Below, in pieces: positions 1 through 8,707 of a DNA stretch of 49,193 bases. The translations under genes were made by a program, and so were the position numbers. The stretch comes from a virus, in the IMG/VR virus record IMGVR_UViG_3300030450_003106, positions 8,495 through 57,687 of that record, one strand, 5' to 3'. Every line of letters starts with the position of its first letter. Positions within the stretch are counted from its first letter, which is position 1. Below the pieces are notes generated by a model. The model had not been told where the DNA came from and did not search any database. It saw nothing but the letters and a program-made list of their open reading frames with translations.

Positions 1-25
1 TAACTGATGCGCATATGGCTTAGTT

Positions 26-1732
26 TTAAATTTGTATTTCATTTTCTACTTTAGTGTTACCATCTCCCCAAGTTGTAATACAAGCAGTTCCATCATTTCT
101 TTTTATTTTAAACATATCATGCGAAGATGAATTAGACGCAGTAGTTGTTATTTGCATACCATAAGGACTATTGCCTGTAAGATTTAACGCCCAATTATCA
201 GTTGCAGAACTAAGCCAAAATCTATCTACCCAAGAACCTCCTCCGTAATGTCTCCACTTCAAATAATTATTAGTGTTGAAAACATACATTTGCCATCTAT
301 CAGCATTGTCATCAGCTTCATCAGAATTAAGCTCTAATATAGAGTCAGAACCTTCTGCTCCGTAAATAGATGCTTGTCCTCCATTTACTCTTAACTCACC
401 TGCAAAAGTAGATTTACCATCGTGGTCAATTAACAATCTTTGAGCAAGAGTTCCACCTGACTCAGTAAAAAATCTTAGACTTGCAGAATCATTTCCTTCT
501 TGAGTATGAACAATGGCAGTCATATTATCGCCATCTTTACTTGCAAATTTTAACATTCCACCACGACCAACTGAAGTTCCAGTATTGGTAATTAATATAC
601 CTGACGCTGAATTATCAGCAACATTTCCTGCTTCATATACATTAGTACCATCATCAAATTCTAGCTCAAGGACATTTGTTGGGCTTATAGTTCCTATACC
701 AACTTTTCCAGAGCTGTCAATTACCATTTGGTTTGTAGCTGCTGTTTTAAAAAACATTTTATCTTGATGACTACCAGATGTATGAACGTATGCCAATGCA
801 CCTCTATAAGTAGCAGCACTAGTACCATCACCAAAACCTAAACTTGTTTCACTGCTTGTATTACCTATAATAGCTATACCAGCATGTCCATCTTCATAGA
901 CTACAAGATTATTATAATAACTATCATATGAACCTGGATTTGAAGTTCCTATACCCACTGAAGCACCTCTTAAATTCATTGTTTCTGTCGTACCTGCAAT
1001 AAACCTCATCCTACCGCCTTCACCTGCCGATGATGCAAACTGAGTTATGCTTCCGTAATCAATATCACCACTATCACCTAAATTTAAAATAGCACCGTGA
1101 GTTGTGCTTCCTGCTTGTATTGATGCAGTAGTATAATTAGAACCTTGAACAGTTAATCCTGTAAGAGTACCTACTGACGTAATAGCAGATTGAGCTGCTC
1201 CTGTTACTGTTGCTGCAGTACCACTAGTATTACCTGTGACATTTCCAGTTATATTTCCTACAAACGTACCTGTAATTGTTCCACCATTAGTTATATTTTG
1301 ACTGCCAAGATTAATAGCTCCTGACATTGTGCCACCAGCAAGAGGTAAATAGTTTTCTGTATCAGTAGCCCAACTAAATGTACCATCACCATCTGAAACT
1401 AATACTTGACCGTTTGTTCCGTCTCCACTTACTTTGAGTTCATCTGCTCCAATAGACCCTTGACCTACTGTTGCACTTTGACCCATAATTATACCATAAA
1501 ACTCAACTCCTGAACCTGGTCCACTAGCAAAAACAATATTAGATCCACTTACAGTATAAGCATCTCCTGCGTGTTGGATTACACCATCAAGCGTTATTAA
1601 TAAATTGTCAGCACTAGGGCTAACATCTACTCCTCCAACTTGCATAGTATAAGTTGTTCCAGACCCCATTGTAAGAGCGTCTAAAATGTAAAACGTTCCA
1701 GCGTTAGTTGGTGAATGTCCTATGTATCCCAT
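26..1732 (-). CDS. Tail fibre protein without S74 chaperone (568 aa)
   Basis: Probable receptor-binding tail fibre. The frame is open to 1798, but I place the start at the ATG at 1732: it overlaps the stop of the upstream fibre gene by one base (TAATG), and the protein then begins MGYIGHSPTN, a typical start for a marine phage fibre. An N-terminal beta-rich region is followed by low-complexity Gly/Thr/Asn repeats (GNITGNVTGNTSGT) and a stem module (AITSVGTLTGL) that is also in the neighbouring fibres. The C-terminal part looks like a beta-structured tip (WQMYVFNTNNYLKWRHYGGG). Unlike its upstream neighbour it ends without a self-cleaving chaperone. Virion surface role is inferred from composition and context. 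Confidence 0.75.
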   Translation of the reverse strand: MGYIGHSPTNAGTFYILDALTMGSGTTYTMQVGGVDVSPSADNLLITLDGVIQHAGDAYTVSGSNIVFASGPGSGVEFYGIIMGQSATVGQGSIGADELKVSGDGTNGQVLVSDGDGTFSWATDTENYLPLAGGTMSGAINLGSQNITNGGTITGTFVGNITGNVTGNTSGTAATVTGAAQSAITSVGTLTGLTVQGSNYTTASIQAGSTTHGAILNLGDSGDIDYGSITQFASSAGEGGRMRFIAGTTETMNLRGASVGIGTSNPGSYDSYYNNLVVYEDGHAGIAIIGNTSSETSLGFGDGTSAATYRGALAYVHTSGSHQDKMFFKTAATNQMVIDSSGKVGIGTISPTNVLELEFDDGTNVYEAGNVADNSASGILITNTGTSVGRGGMLKFASKDGDNMTAIVHTQEGNDSASLRFFTESGGTLAQRLLIDHDGKSTFAGELRVNGGQASIYGAEGSDSILELNSDEADDNADRWQMYVFNTNNYLKWRHYGGGSWVDRFWLSSATDNWALNLTGNSPYGMQITTTASNSSSHDMFKIKRNDGTACITTWGDGNTKVENEIQI

Positions 1733-3627
1733 TATGCGTTCTCCAATGCTTCTATACGTTTCATAGCTTCTTGTAAGGCTTTTACTGCTTTCATCCATAC
1801 AATAGAATATTTAACTGTTTTGTATTCAGGGTCTTCTACCCCTGCTTCAATATCTTCTTTAGATTGTGCATCTATTTTTATAAGACTTGGAGAAACTGAT
1901 TCAACTTCATCTGCTACCAAGCCAAGATATTTTATAGAATCATCCATGCCTGTGCTTTTTTTCCATTTGTAATTAACAAAGTTAAGTGCTTTTATATCAT
2001 CCCATTGAGAACTAGCATTTGTAATTTCTTTTTTTAATCTTCTGTCTGATATACTAGCAATACTTGTATTTGCTGATAATATATCTCCATCATATTCTAC
2101 TCTAAAGACATAGGTATTTGATGATTGATTTTCAACAGCCATAGCGTAACTTCCTGTACCTTTTGTTTTGTATCCATAATCATCAGAACCTGCTAGTGCC
2201 ATAAAACTCCAATCGTTATCACTATTTTTTTCTACATACACTTTAGCATCATTAGGAGATTGACCTGAACCACTAGCTATTACATTTAAAGATGTTCTAG
2301 CGTTAGAATGTGCATATAAATAAGTTCTTCCTTCTCCGTCTAAAGTAAATACATTATTTGATGACTGCTGTAATACTAGCAAATCTCCAGCACCATCTTG
2401 TCTAATTCCTAATGCTATATTACTACTATTAGTCCTACCAAACGTATCACCTTCTATGTCAAGGGCTTGACCTGCTGTAAAACCTCTTTTAGCTTGTAAC
2501 ATACCTGTACCAGTTATAACAACTGCATTGCCTACACTATTTGTATTAAAAGACATATTATAATTAGAATTATCGTGCGTAATATTTCCACGCTCTCCAA
2601 ATCTTATAATACCACCTACAGGAAAAGTGGTTGTGCCTCCCATAAATTCAACATTTTTATTATGAGCAAATTTCATTATATAAGCACTGTCTGTATAATT
2701 GTATAATACTAATTGATCTGTTTCGTTATTAAAACCTATTAAATCATTTGCACCATTTTGATAGCCTTGTAAAAATAATCTTCCTGTAACTATGTCAGAA
2801 CCTGGGACATTTAAAGCTCCACCAGTTGCAGTAGTCGTTGCGTTGCCTGATGAATATGAAATATGTGAATTTGTTTTACCTGTTATTACATCTGTAAAGC
2901 TTGCAGGCTTATCAAAGGCTATACTTGAACCATCAGGTTGTATATTTATTACACTATTAGAATGAGGATCGCTTCCACAACTTAAAATAAATTTATTGCT
3001 ATCAGAATTGTCAAGACCCATACAAAAGGTGTTTGCATTAGTTTCCCATCTTACAAAGGAATCACCTGTGCTATTGTTAGCAGTTAAAACTAAAGATGCT
3101 TCCCCACTACCACCTGCTGTAATAGTATGTCTCAAATTAGCATTAGCAGATTGGGTTATATTACCTGCAAAAGTAGAATTACCCTCTACACTTAATCCAA
3201 ATGTACCTGAACCTGCATTAGTAATATCTAAAGTTTTATCTGAACTTGTACTTGTTGATAGTCTTATTGTGCCTGTATCAGGAAATGTAAATTTATAATC
3301 AGCCACACCTGCATCTGTAAGTGTTAATGCTGAATCAGTAGTAGAGCTTGTTGATGAGCTAATTGTTCCTGATGATGCTAATGAAGTAAGAGTACCTACT
3401 GAAGTTATTTGAGTTTGTGCAGCATCTACGTTAAGCGTATTAGTTGAAAGAGTAAGACCAGTTCCTCCAGCTAGTAGTGTTTTACTAACTGCAATAGATC
3501 CAGCTAAGTGTGCATTATCTATACTTCCTGCAGCTATATCAATACTATCAATAGCATTATCTGCCATTTTTGCGTTAGTTATTGCATTATCTGCAATTCC
3601 ACCTGTTTTTATTTTAGTTAATGCCAA
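1732..3627 (-). CDS. Tail fibre with C-terminal S74 intramolecular chaperone (631 aa)
   Basis: Trimeric-fibre-type protein. The N-terminus has the repeat style IADNAITNAKMADNAID, followed by a stem module (TLNVDAAQTQITSVGTLTSL) shared with the fibre at 4016-5521. The last ~110 residues are a Peptidase_S74 (endosialidase-type) chaperone: the S-D-R-R-L-K-K-E-I motif marks the autocleavage serine and its partner lysines, then comes YLGLVADEVESVSPSL and a C-terminal helix. In this family the chaperone drives folding of the beta-helical fibre and then cuts itself off. The gene lies five bases downstream of the next gene on its strand, consistent with one operon. Confidence is high for the S74 domain and good for the fibre role. 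Confidence 0.88.
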   Translation of the reverse strand: MALTKIKTGGIADNAITNAKMADNAIDSIDIAAGSIDNAHLAGSIAVSKTLLAGGTGLTLSTNTLNVDAAQTQITSVGTLTSLASSGTISSSTSSTTDSALTLTDAGVADYKFTFPDTGTIRLSTSTSSDKTLDITNAGSGTFGLSVEGNSTFAGNITQSANANLRHTITAGGSGEASLVLTANNSTGDSFVRWETNANTFCMGLDNSDSNKFILSCGSDPHSNSVINIQPDGSSIAFDKPASFTDVITGKTNSHISYSSGNATTTATGGALNVPGSDIVTGRLFLQGYQNGANDLIGFNNETDQLVLYNYTDSAYIMKFAHNKNVEFMGGTTTFPVGGIIRFGERGNITHDNSNYNMSFNTNSVGNAVVITGTGMLQAKRGFTAGQALDIEGDTFGRTNSSNIALGIRQDGAGDLLVLQQSSNNVFTLDGEGRTYLYAHSNARTSLNVIASGSGQSPNDAKVYVEKNSDNDWSFMALAGSDDYGYKTKGTGSYAMAVENQSSNTYVFRVEYDGDILSANTSIASISDRRLKKEITNASSQWDDIKALNFVNYKWKKSTGMDDSIKYLGLVADEVESVSPSLIKIDAQSKEDIEAGVEDPEYKTVKYSIVWMKAVKALQEAMKRIEALENA

Positions 3628-3632
3628 TTTAT

Positions 3633-4016
3633 TTAACCATCACTATCATTAGGGTCAAATGTCCAAGCCATCAATCTTACATTTAAATATTCATCTCCAC
3701 CTGTATTATTTTGAATATTAAATTTAGACGAAGCAAGACTTAGTGTTGAATCATTAGAATAAATATTTCTGTAAACATAATCTTGACTTGAGTGTATTCC
3801 TTGTATTATACCAAAGCCATATCCATCGCCATTAATTGAATCTTTCCACGGATATGCAGTCCTATAATCCCAACTCCACATCACAAAAAAGTGTCCATAA
3901 AACCCACCTGTACTTGGTAAGGGAATATCATCACTCCAGCCTCCATTTGAAACATTGTTAGTATGATTGTATTCTTTCCAAGCAGGTACTTTTTGATTTT
4001 TAATAAAAAGTCCCAT
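3633..4016 (-). CDS. Small fibre-cluster protein, unknown (127 aa)
   Basis: I do not recognise this family. It is rich in Trp, Tyr, Gly and Asn (WSWDYRTAYPW, GDGYGFGIIQG), has no signal peptide or membrane segment, and looks like a compact beta-sandwich. It sits between two fibre genes and shares its first base with the stop of the upstream fibre. A fibre-tip, adhesin or accessory receptor-binding role fits the context and composition; this is inference. I considered a lysin but see no catalytic motif. Confidence 0.6.
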   Translation of the reverse strand: MGLFIKNQKVPAWKEYNHTNNVSNGGWSDDIPLPSTGGFYGHFFVMWSWDYRTAYPWKDSINGDGYGFGIIQGIHSSQDYVYRNIYSNDSTLSLASSKFNIQNNTGGDEYLNVRLMAWTFDPNDSDG

Positions 4017-5521
4017 TAAACCATCTCCAATTTAAATTTGTATTTTTTGTTATTAGTTCTATTAATTAAGAACAAATCATCTTCGCCTTCCTGTATTGTC
4101 CAACTTCCTTTTGTTCCATCTACATCATTTCCATCTGAATCCATATTAGATAAATTCAAGTCGTTTGTATAAATATTTCTCCAACCCTTACTTGAAGAAC
4201 CTAAATCATAAGAATTATCTGTTTCAGGTATTAAGTGTCCATCACCTGTAATATTAATTCTAGCTAAACCATTAGTATCAAATCTAATTGGTCCGTTTGA
4301 TTGATTGTGCATATAAACCGTTTTAGCACCTTGTTCATAAGCCATTGTAAAGTATCTGCCTGTATTGTCTGTATCTACAAGTTGTATTGCAGGTTGAGCT
4401 GTTTCTATAACTAATCCTTTATTTGCAGAAAATCCTCTTACAATTCTTGCGTTAAGATTGCTTCCTGATCCACCAATACCAAAATTACCTAGAGTGTCAA
4501 ATCGTGCTACCTCAGAACTATTGACACCAATAATCATATCTTTACCAGTTCTAGAAAATATAAAATCTGTATTACTATCAAATCCAATATCAATCACATT
4601 AGCTCTTGTACTAAAATTACTATCTGCTTCTCCAATTCCTATTCTACCACCTTGAGAATTTGAATTACCTTGAACAGCTAATCCATACCCTTGACTTGCA
4701 GTTTTTTGAAGAATATGTAATGGAGCCGATATAGTTTGTGGTGTGTAATCACCTGAGTTATCAACGGTTTGTATTCCTACAAAGCCTCCTGATGTAATCC
4801 GCATTCTTTCAGTTGCATTAGTACCTATAAATACGTGTCCACCAGATTCTCTATTCCAAATATATAAATCATCTTGATAGCAAATTAAATCAATACCATC
4901 ATCTCTAGTTGTACCAGTTGTGTTATTTGTCATGTGAATAGCAGATGAACCACTTGATTCGTTTATGTGTAAAACTTTTTCATAGTAAGTGGTTGGACTT
5001 GTAATTCCTATACCAACATCTCCAGAACTGTTTATATACATAGCAGTTGTATTGTTAGGTTTAAATTCAAGAAAACTATCAGTATCTATAATTAAACCTG
5101 TACTGCTTAATTGTAAAAATGCTCTTTGAGTTCCTGCTGCGTTATAAAAATTTAATGTACCTGTATCTGATTGTATTATTGGATTAGCTGTAAATGTTTT
5201 AGCACCACTAAATGTTTGTGTTCCTGATAAATGAGCTGTATCATCATCAAGGTAAGCAGATGCAACCTTAGTTCCTTGCCATGCACCTGTGCCTATTGTA
5301 CCAACTGAAGTTATTTGAGTTTGGGCTGCGTCTACATTGAGGGTGTTTGTAGCAAGGGTGATTCCTGTGCCTGCAGAAAGAGCTGTTTTAGACATAGCAA
5401 TAGCTGCATCTGATTTTATATCTGCATTAATAATTACGCCATCAGCAATATTAGATGACAATATAGTATTGTCACCAATCTTGATAGCTTGTTTGCTAGG
5501 TTCGTTTCCGAAATAAGGCAC
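4016..5521 (-). CDS. Tail fibre protein, GTG start (501 aa)
   Basis: The frame opens at an ATG at 5551, but I choose the GTG at 5521. It overlaps the upstream stop (TAGTG), and the protein then starts (M)PYFGNEPSKQAIKIGDN, a common marine phage fibre N-terminus. A stem module (TLNVDAAQTQITSVGT) and a HLSGTQTFSGAKTF module are shared with other fibres here. The end (DLGSSSKGWRNIYTNDLNL, then GSWTIQEGEDDLFLINR and a Lys-rich strand) is a recurrent C-terminal module of marine fibres, so this one ends without an S74 chaperone. Likely part of the host-recognition apparatus. Confidence 0.78.
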   Translation of the reverse strand: MPYFGNEPSKQAIKIGDNTILSSNIADGVIINADIKSDAAIAMSKTALSAGTGITLATNTLNVDAAQTQITSVGTIGTGAWQGTKVASAYLDDDTAHLSGTQTFSGAKTFTANPIIQSDTGTLNFYNAAGTQRAFLQLSSTGLIIDTDSFLEFKPNNTTAMYINSSGDVGIGITSPTTYYEKVLHINESSGSSAIHMTNNTTGTTRDDGIDLICYQDDLYIWNRESGGHVFIGTNATERMRITSGGFVGIQTVDNSGDYTPQTISAPLHILQKTASQGYGLAVQGNSNSQGGRIGIGEADSNFSTRANVIDIGFDSNTDFIFSRTGKDMIIGVNSSEVARFDTLGNFGIGGSGSNLNARIVRGFSANKGLVIETAQPAIQLVDTDNTGRYFTMAYEQGAKTVYMHNQSNGPIRFDTNGLARINITGDGHLIPETDNSYDLGSSSKGWRNIYTNDLNLSNMDSDGNDVDGTKGSWTIQEGEDDLFLINRTNNKKYKFKLEMV

Positions 5522-5853
5522 TAGGTAATCTCCATAAGTGAAAGTGTGCAATCTAAAGTATTTGCAGCACTTGAATAAGCTTTTAGTATGTCACTAGCCT
5601 CCATTACGATCTTGTTACCAGACATCATTTCTAAAGAACTTCCTGTCGGTATTGGTGCATCTTTTAATAACGTTACATTGTCTCCGTCATTATTAGTTAA
5701 AGTAACTGTAGCTGTTATTGCACTAGCAGAAGTGTTTGCTAACGTCAAACCTACTAAAACTGCTGTTGTACTACTTGGAACAGTGTAGATAGTACTAACT
5801 CCTGAAGATATACCTGTATTTAGTTTTGTTTTTACTTTGAAAGTATTTGCCAT
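5521..5853 (-). CDS. Small virion-associated protein (110 aa)
   Basis: The sequence is Thr/Ser/Ala-rich, alternates like beta strands (TAVLVGLTLANTSASAITATVTL) and has no cysteine or membrane segment. It resembles the small beta-sandwich proteins often found beside fibre genes in marine phages, but I cannot name a family. Its TAG stop overlaps the GTG start of the next fibre by one base, so the two are probably translated together. Tail or capsid accessory role is inferred. Confidence 0.6.
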   Translation of the reverse strand: MANTFKVKTKLNTGISSGVSTIYTVPSSTTAVLVGLTLANTSASAITATVTLTNNDGDNVTLLKDAPIPTGSSLEMMSGNKIVMEASDILKAYSSAANTLDCTLSLMEIT

Positions 5854-5861
5854 TTATTACC

Positions 5862-6074
5862 TCATCCAAGTGCAACTGACATCGCAACTGCATCTGCTAA
5901 AGCTTCAGCCGCTAAAGTTGTACTGTCTTTTATTTCCTGTATATTGCCAGATGAATCTTCAAAAAAGAGTTTTTTATCAACAGTATTAATAGCTAATTCA
6001 CCAGCAACTAAATCGCTTGCACTCGGAGATCCAGTTCCGTTAGTTTTCTTTTTTAAAATAACAGTATTAGCCAT
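5862..6074 (-). CDS. Small fibre-attachment-like protein (70 aa)
   Basis: Short protein with a pattern common at the N-terminus of phage fibre proteins: Lys-rich strand, then SASDLVAGELAINTVDKKLFFEDSSG. It starts with MANT like its two neighbours and overlaps the 3' end of the upstream gene by one base. It looks like an isolated fibre N-terminal (attachment) domain, either an adaptor or a remnant of a once longer fibre. Confidence 0.55.
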   Translation of the reverse strand: MANTVILKKKTNGTGSPSASDLVAGELAINTVDKKLFFEDSSGNIQEIKDSTTLAAEALADAVAMSVALG

Positions 6075-7042
6075 TAATAGGTTCCACCATCAACTGTTGC
6101 TCCGTCTACACTAGCACATTTAATACCTGCTAAAGCATATGTACCATCTGAAGTATCTACAGTACCAGTCGGTTCAGTTCCTGATCCTTTAAAGAAAGTC
6201 CATGTATCTGAATTGTCTTGATCTGAGAAAATACCCTTATACTTTGTTCCACTAGCGACATATTTACCAAAGAATCCAATATCTACTGAGTTAGCTGAAT
6301 TATCTTTACCCATCATAATATTAACATCGCCTAATTCAACTTGTTGTGAATTTGCAGTAGTCATTGTTCCATTTACAGTTAAATTACCACTAACTGTTAC
6401 ATTGTTAGGTAAACCTACAGTTACTTTATTTGTACCCATAGTTGTTTCAATTTCGTTACTAGTTCCTTCTATAGTAAAAGTAGCTCCAAGAGCCATTGCC
6501 TGGTTACTTCCTGAGTCTCCAGCAAATGTAGTGGTTGAATTAGCAAGTTTAGCGTTTGTTACTTGTGAGTTAGCAATATGAGCTGTATCTATAGCCCCAG
6601 CAGCAATTTCAGCAGAGTCAACTGCATCGTCAGCCATTTTTGCATTAGTAATTGCATTATTAGCTATAGTAACTGCTCCTGCAGCATTCATTGTTGCATC
6701 TCCACTAATCGATACATTGTCCCAACTATTTGTACCATCATAAACAGCTACTTGCCCAGATTGTGGATTTGATATGTTGGTATCAACAAGCTCAGAAAGA
6801 GCATCGTGTGTTGCTACTTGAGCATCTACATATGCTTTAATTGATTGTTGAGTAGCAAGTTTAAACGCACTATCACTTGCCATGTTATCTTCGTCTAAGA
6901 TAGGTGCGCCTACCCAGTTTGCGGTCGATGCTCCTGTTGCTATATAAAACCTAGCATCGTTTGTTTTGAAAAGAGGTTCACCAGCATTCATACCACTTGA
7001 AGGAACTGTAGTACCTCTTCTAAATTGAATAGTATTAGCCAT
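6074..7042 (-). CDS. Fibre-like structural protein (322 aa)
   Basis: The N-terminus (MANTIQFRRGTTVPSSGMNAGE) matches the fibre-attachment pattern with an RRGT box and a Gly-Glu turn. Residues ~110-170 carry the TIANNAITNAKMADDAVDSAE repeat type seen in the fibre at 1732-3627. The C-terminal half (VELGDVNIMMGKDNSANSVD) looks like a beta domain, and the protein ends GATVDGGTY, echoing NKTIDGGSY at the end of the next gene. Role as a tail-fibre or baseplate-proximal protein is inferred from modules and position. Confidence 0.65.
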   Translation of the reverse strand: MANTIQFRRGTTVPSSGMNAGEPLFKTNDARFYIATGASTANWVGAPILDEDNMASDSAFKLATQQSIKAYVDAQVATHDALSELVDTNISNPQSGQVAVYDGTNSWDNVSISGDATMNAAGAVTIANNAITNAKMADDAVDSAEIAAGAIDTAHIANSQVTNAKLANSTTTFAGDSGSNQAMALGATFTIEGTSNEIETTMGTNKVTVGLPNNVTVSGNLTVNGTMTTANSQQVELGDVNIMMGKDNSANSVDIGFFGKYVASGTKYKGIFSDQDNSDTWTFFKGSGTEPTGTVDTSDGTYALAGIKCASVDGATVDGGTY

Positions 7043-7371
7043 TAGTATGAGCCTCCATCTATTGTTTTGTTATCGAATGAGGAAGTTCCGTCATTTGTAG
7101 GTATATCACTACCACCAGAACCTCCAACTGTCTTATTATCTAATTGATTGATTTCAGCAGCTGACGCTGTAACAAGCGTATTCTGGAGCTTTAATCCTTT
7201 ATCGGACCCATTATGGGTCGAAACGTTTATATTGTCTGTACCGACCTTTATAGCGGCTTCTGTGCCATCTCCATCAAGCAATGCTGATTCAGAACTAGCC
7301 AAACCACCATCTACATGGGTTATTTGCCTAAAAGTTGATCCAATTGTTTGTCCTACTAAAGTTGTTGCCAT
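7042..7371 (-). CDS. Small fibre-cluster protein (109 aa)
   Basis: The protein contains the phrases SAAEINQLDNKTVGG and DGTSSFDNKTIDGGSY, which resemble short stem repeats of phage fibres. Its C-terminus parallels that of the 322-aa neighbour, suggesting one arose by duplication of part of the other. It is probably cotranslated, as the ATG of the next gene overlaps its stop by one base. No enzymatic motif. Confidence 0.55.
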   Translation of the reverse strand: MATTLVGQTIGSTFRQITHVDGGLASSESALLDGDGTEAAIKVGTDNINVSTHNGSDKGLKLQNTLVTASAAEINQLDNKTVGGSGGSDIPTNDGTSSFDNKTIDGGSY

Positions 7372-7378
7372 AATTACC

Positions 7379-7732
7379 TCACACTATTGCGTATGGTGCT
7401 TTATCCATGACTCTGCGCATGCCACCAAAACGATTTTTCTGATATGTAAATACCAATCTTTTAAATTCCTGCATATGAAAATTTCTTTTATCATATTGCT
7501 GTTCATTTTCAGCAAACTTAGCTTTTAAATATTCAACGACAGCTAAACATAATTCTTCAGTTAGATCTATTACATCCGTTTCGACGGTTGGAATAGTAGG
7601 CATAGCTGAATATTCAAGCATTAATCCATCTTCAATAGCTGCTGCAGGACTTTTATAGTTTGCAGTTTCAGTATCTTTTTCTATTAGAGCAATATTTGCT
7701 CCTCTTAAATAGTATTTAAAATCTATAGCCAT
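7379..7732 (-). CDS. Head-tail connector-region protein (117 aa)
   Basis: Mainly helical protein with an N-terminal strand. The C-terminal half is charged (EYLKAKFAENEQQYDKRNFHMQEFKRLVFTYQ was inspected as a whole; the key features are Lys/Glu heptad-like spacing and a basic end). Size and position between capsid genes and fibres resemble head-completion or connector proteins, but I do not recognise the family. Its ATG overlaps the stop of the upstream gene. Confidence 0.55.
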   Translation of the reverse strand: MAIDFKYYLRGANIALIEKDTETANYKSPAAAIEDGLMLEYSAMPTIPTVETDVIDLTEELCLAVVEYLKAKFAENEQQYDKRNFHMQEFKRLVFTYQKNRFGGMRRVMDKAPYAIV

Positions 7733-8004
7733 TATGTTGAATCCTTGTCTACATGCTCGGTTTCAAGAACACGATCTATTTTTACATATTCAGCTTCATC
7801 TGTATCGTATACCATCACATCTTTTAAAGAAATAAAATTAGGAGGAAAAGAATAATATCTTTGATCTTTTACTATATCTGCCTTAGAGGAGACAACATTA
7901 TCTTCAATCATCATATTTATTTCTCTCATTGCATCTTTTAAATAAGCAATTGAATATCCTTGATTAGATGTTCCTGCTCTTTCCATTAATTCTTTAAGCG
8001 TCAT
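7732..8004 (-). CDS. Head-tail connector-like protein (90 aa)
   Basis: The frame is open to 8037, but the ATG at 8004 overlaps the stop of the upstream gene (TAATG) and gives the natural start MTLKELMERAG. A helical N-terminus (IAYLKDAMREINMMIEDN) is followed by a beta-strand region (QRYYSFPPNFISLKDVMVYD). The pattern 'YSFPPNFISLKDVMV' resembles small connector proteins that dock on the portal, where a substrate is said to be 'at the level' of the neck; that is a family resemblance, not an identification. Confidence 0.6.
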   Translation of the reverse strand: MTLKELMERAGTSNQGYSIAYLKDAMREINMMIEDNVVSSKADIVKDQRYYSFPPNFISLKDVMVYDTDEAEYVKIDRVLETEHVDKDST

Positions 8005-8225
8005 TAAACACCCCACTGAAAATCTAGTTGATCCCACATTCTATTGCTATTGTCATCAAATAGTAAATAAGCAAAATGATTCCAGGTCATTTCTGCAGGA
8101 GTTGTTGTTGTTGAATAACTTGTATTAGGACCAGTTGTTATAGTATTATAAGATGTTCCTGGTTGAACTTCTGCAGTTGTGGTCCAAGAAGTAGTTGGTT
8201 CAGTATTTGTCTTAGTCCAGCTCAT
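8004..8225 (-). CDS. Thr/Ser-rich small structural protein (73 aa)
   Basis: Low-complexity N-terminus dominated by Thr, Ser and Trp-Thr repeats (TTSWTTTAEVQPGTSYNT), ending in a more ordered Trp/Phe/Asp-rich tail (NHFAYLLFDDNSNRMWDQ). Not recognised. Its ATG overlaps the stop of the upstream gene by four bases (ATGA). The composition suggests a flexible virion peptide, possibly a neck or decoration component. Confidence 0.5.
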   Translation of the reverse strand: MSWTKTNTEPTTSWTTTAEVQPGTSYNTITTGPNTSYSTTTTPAEMTWNHFAYLLFDDNSNRMWDQLDFQWGV

Positions 8226-8707
8226 GTTATTAATGCATACTCAACTGCTATAGTATCAGATCCTGAAGATTCAACTGCCCATGTACAGTTTGATGCTAAA
8301 GCTGGTGTTTTTGGTAAGCAAATTGCTCCTCCAGCAGGTATTCTACATATTTCTTCAAAATTATTATCTGAAGTTTCTTTGTATAAAATCAAATCATTAG
8401 TAGTGGCAGCTCCAAGCGTTGTTGCGTCAGAATATTTTTTACCAGTATTTTTAATAAATACCATATCCATTGCAAGAGCAGCTCCTAAAGCTAATTTGCC
8501 ACTTGCAGGACAATTTCCATAAGCTACTGTTCCTGCTGTAAAGCCAACAACAGTTACATCCGTTGCTGCAGTAGCAATTGAAGCATCTCCGCCTAATGTT
8601 TTATTAACATCTGCTTCTATAACATCTTGTGCAGCATATTTTCCTGCAACACCATCAATTGTCCTTATTGGGGTTGCACTAACTGCGTATTCAACTCTGT
8701 TTGCCAT
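8222..8707 (-). CDS. Putative capsid decoration / structural protein (161 aa)
   Basis: Ala/Thr/Gly-rich beta-type protein with no membrane segment (VTVVGFTAGTVAYGNCPASG). The start at 8707 is supported by an AAGGAGA Shine-Dalgarno five bases upstream, although that places it inside the last codons of the upstream gene (17-base overlap). The position just after capsid and adaptor-type genes suggests a head decoration or neck protein. I do not recognise the family. Confidence 0.6.
   Translation of the reverse strand: MANRVEYAVSATPIRTIDGVAGKYAAQDVIEADVNKTLGGDASIATAATDVTVVGFTAGTVAYGNCPASGKLALGAALAMDMVFIKNTGKKYSDATTLGAATTNDLILYKETSDNNFEEICRIPAGGAICLPKTPALASNCTWAVESSGSDTIAVEYALIT

Noticed and set aside
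3633-4016. Endolysin
   Set aside because: Near the fibre genes and aromatic-rich, but no catalytic Cys/His, Glu or metal-binding motif is evident.
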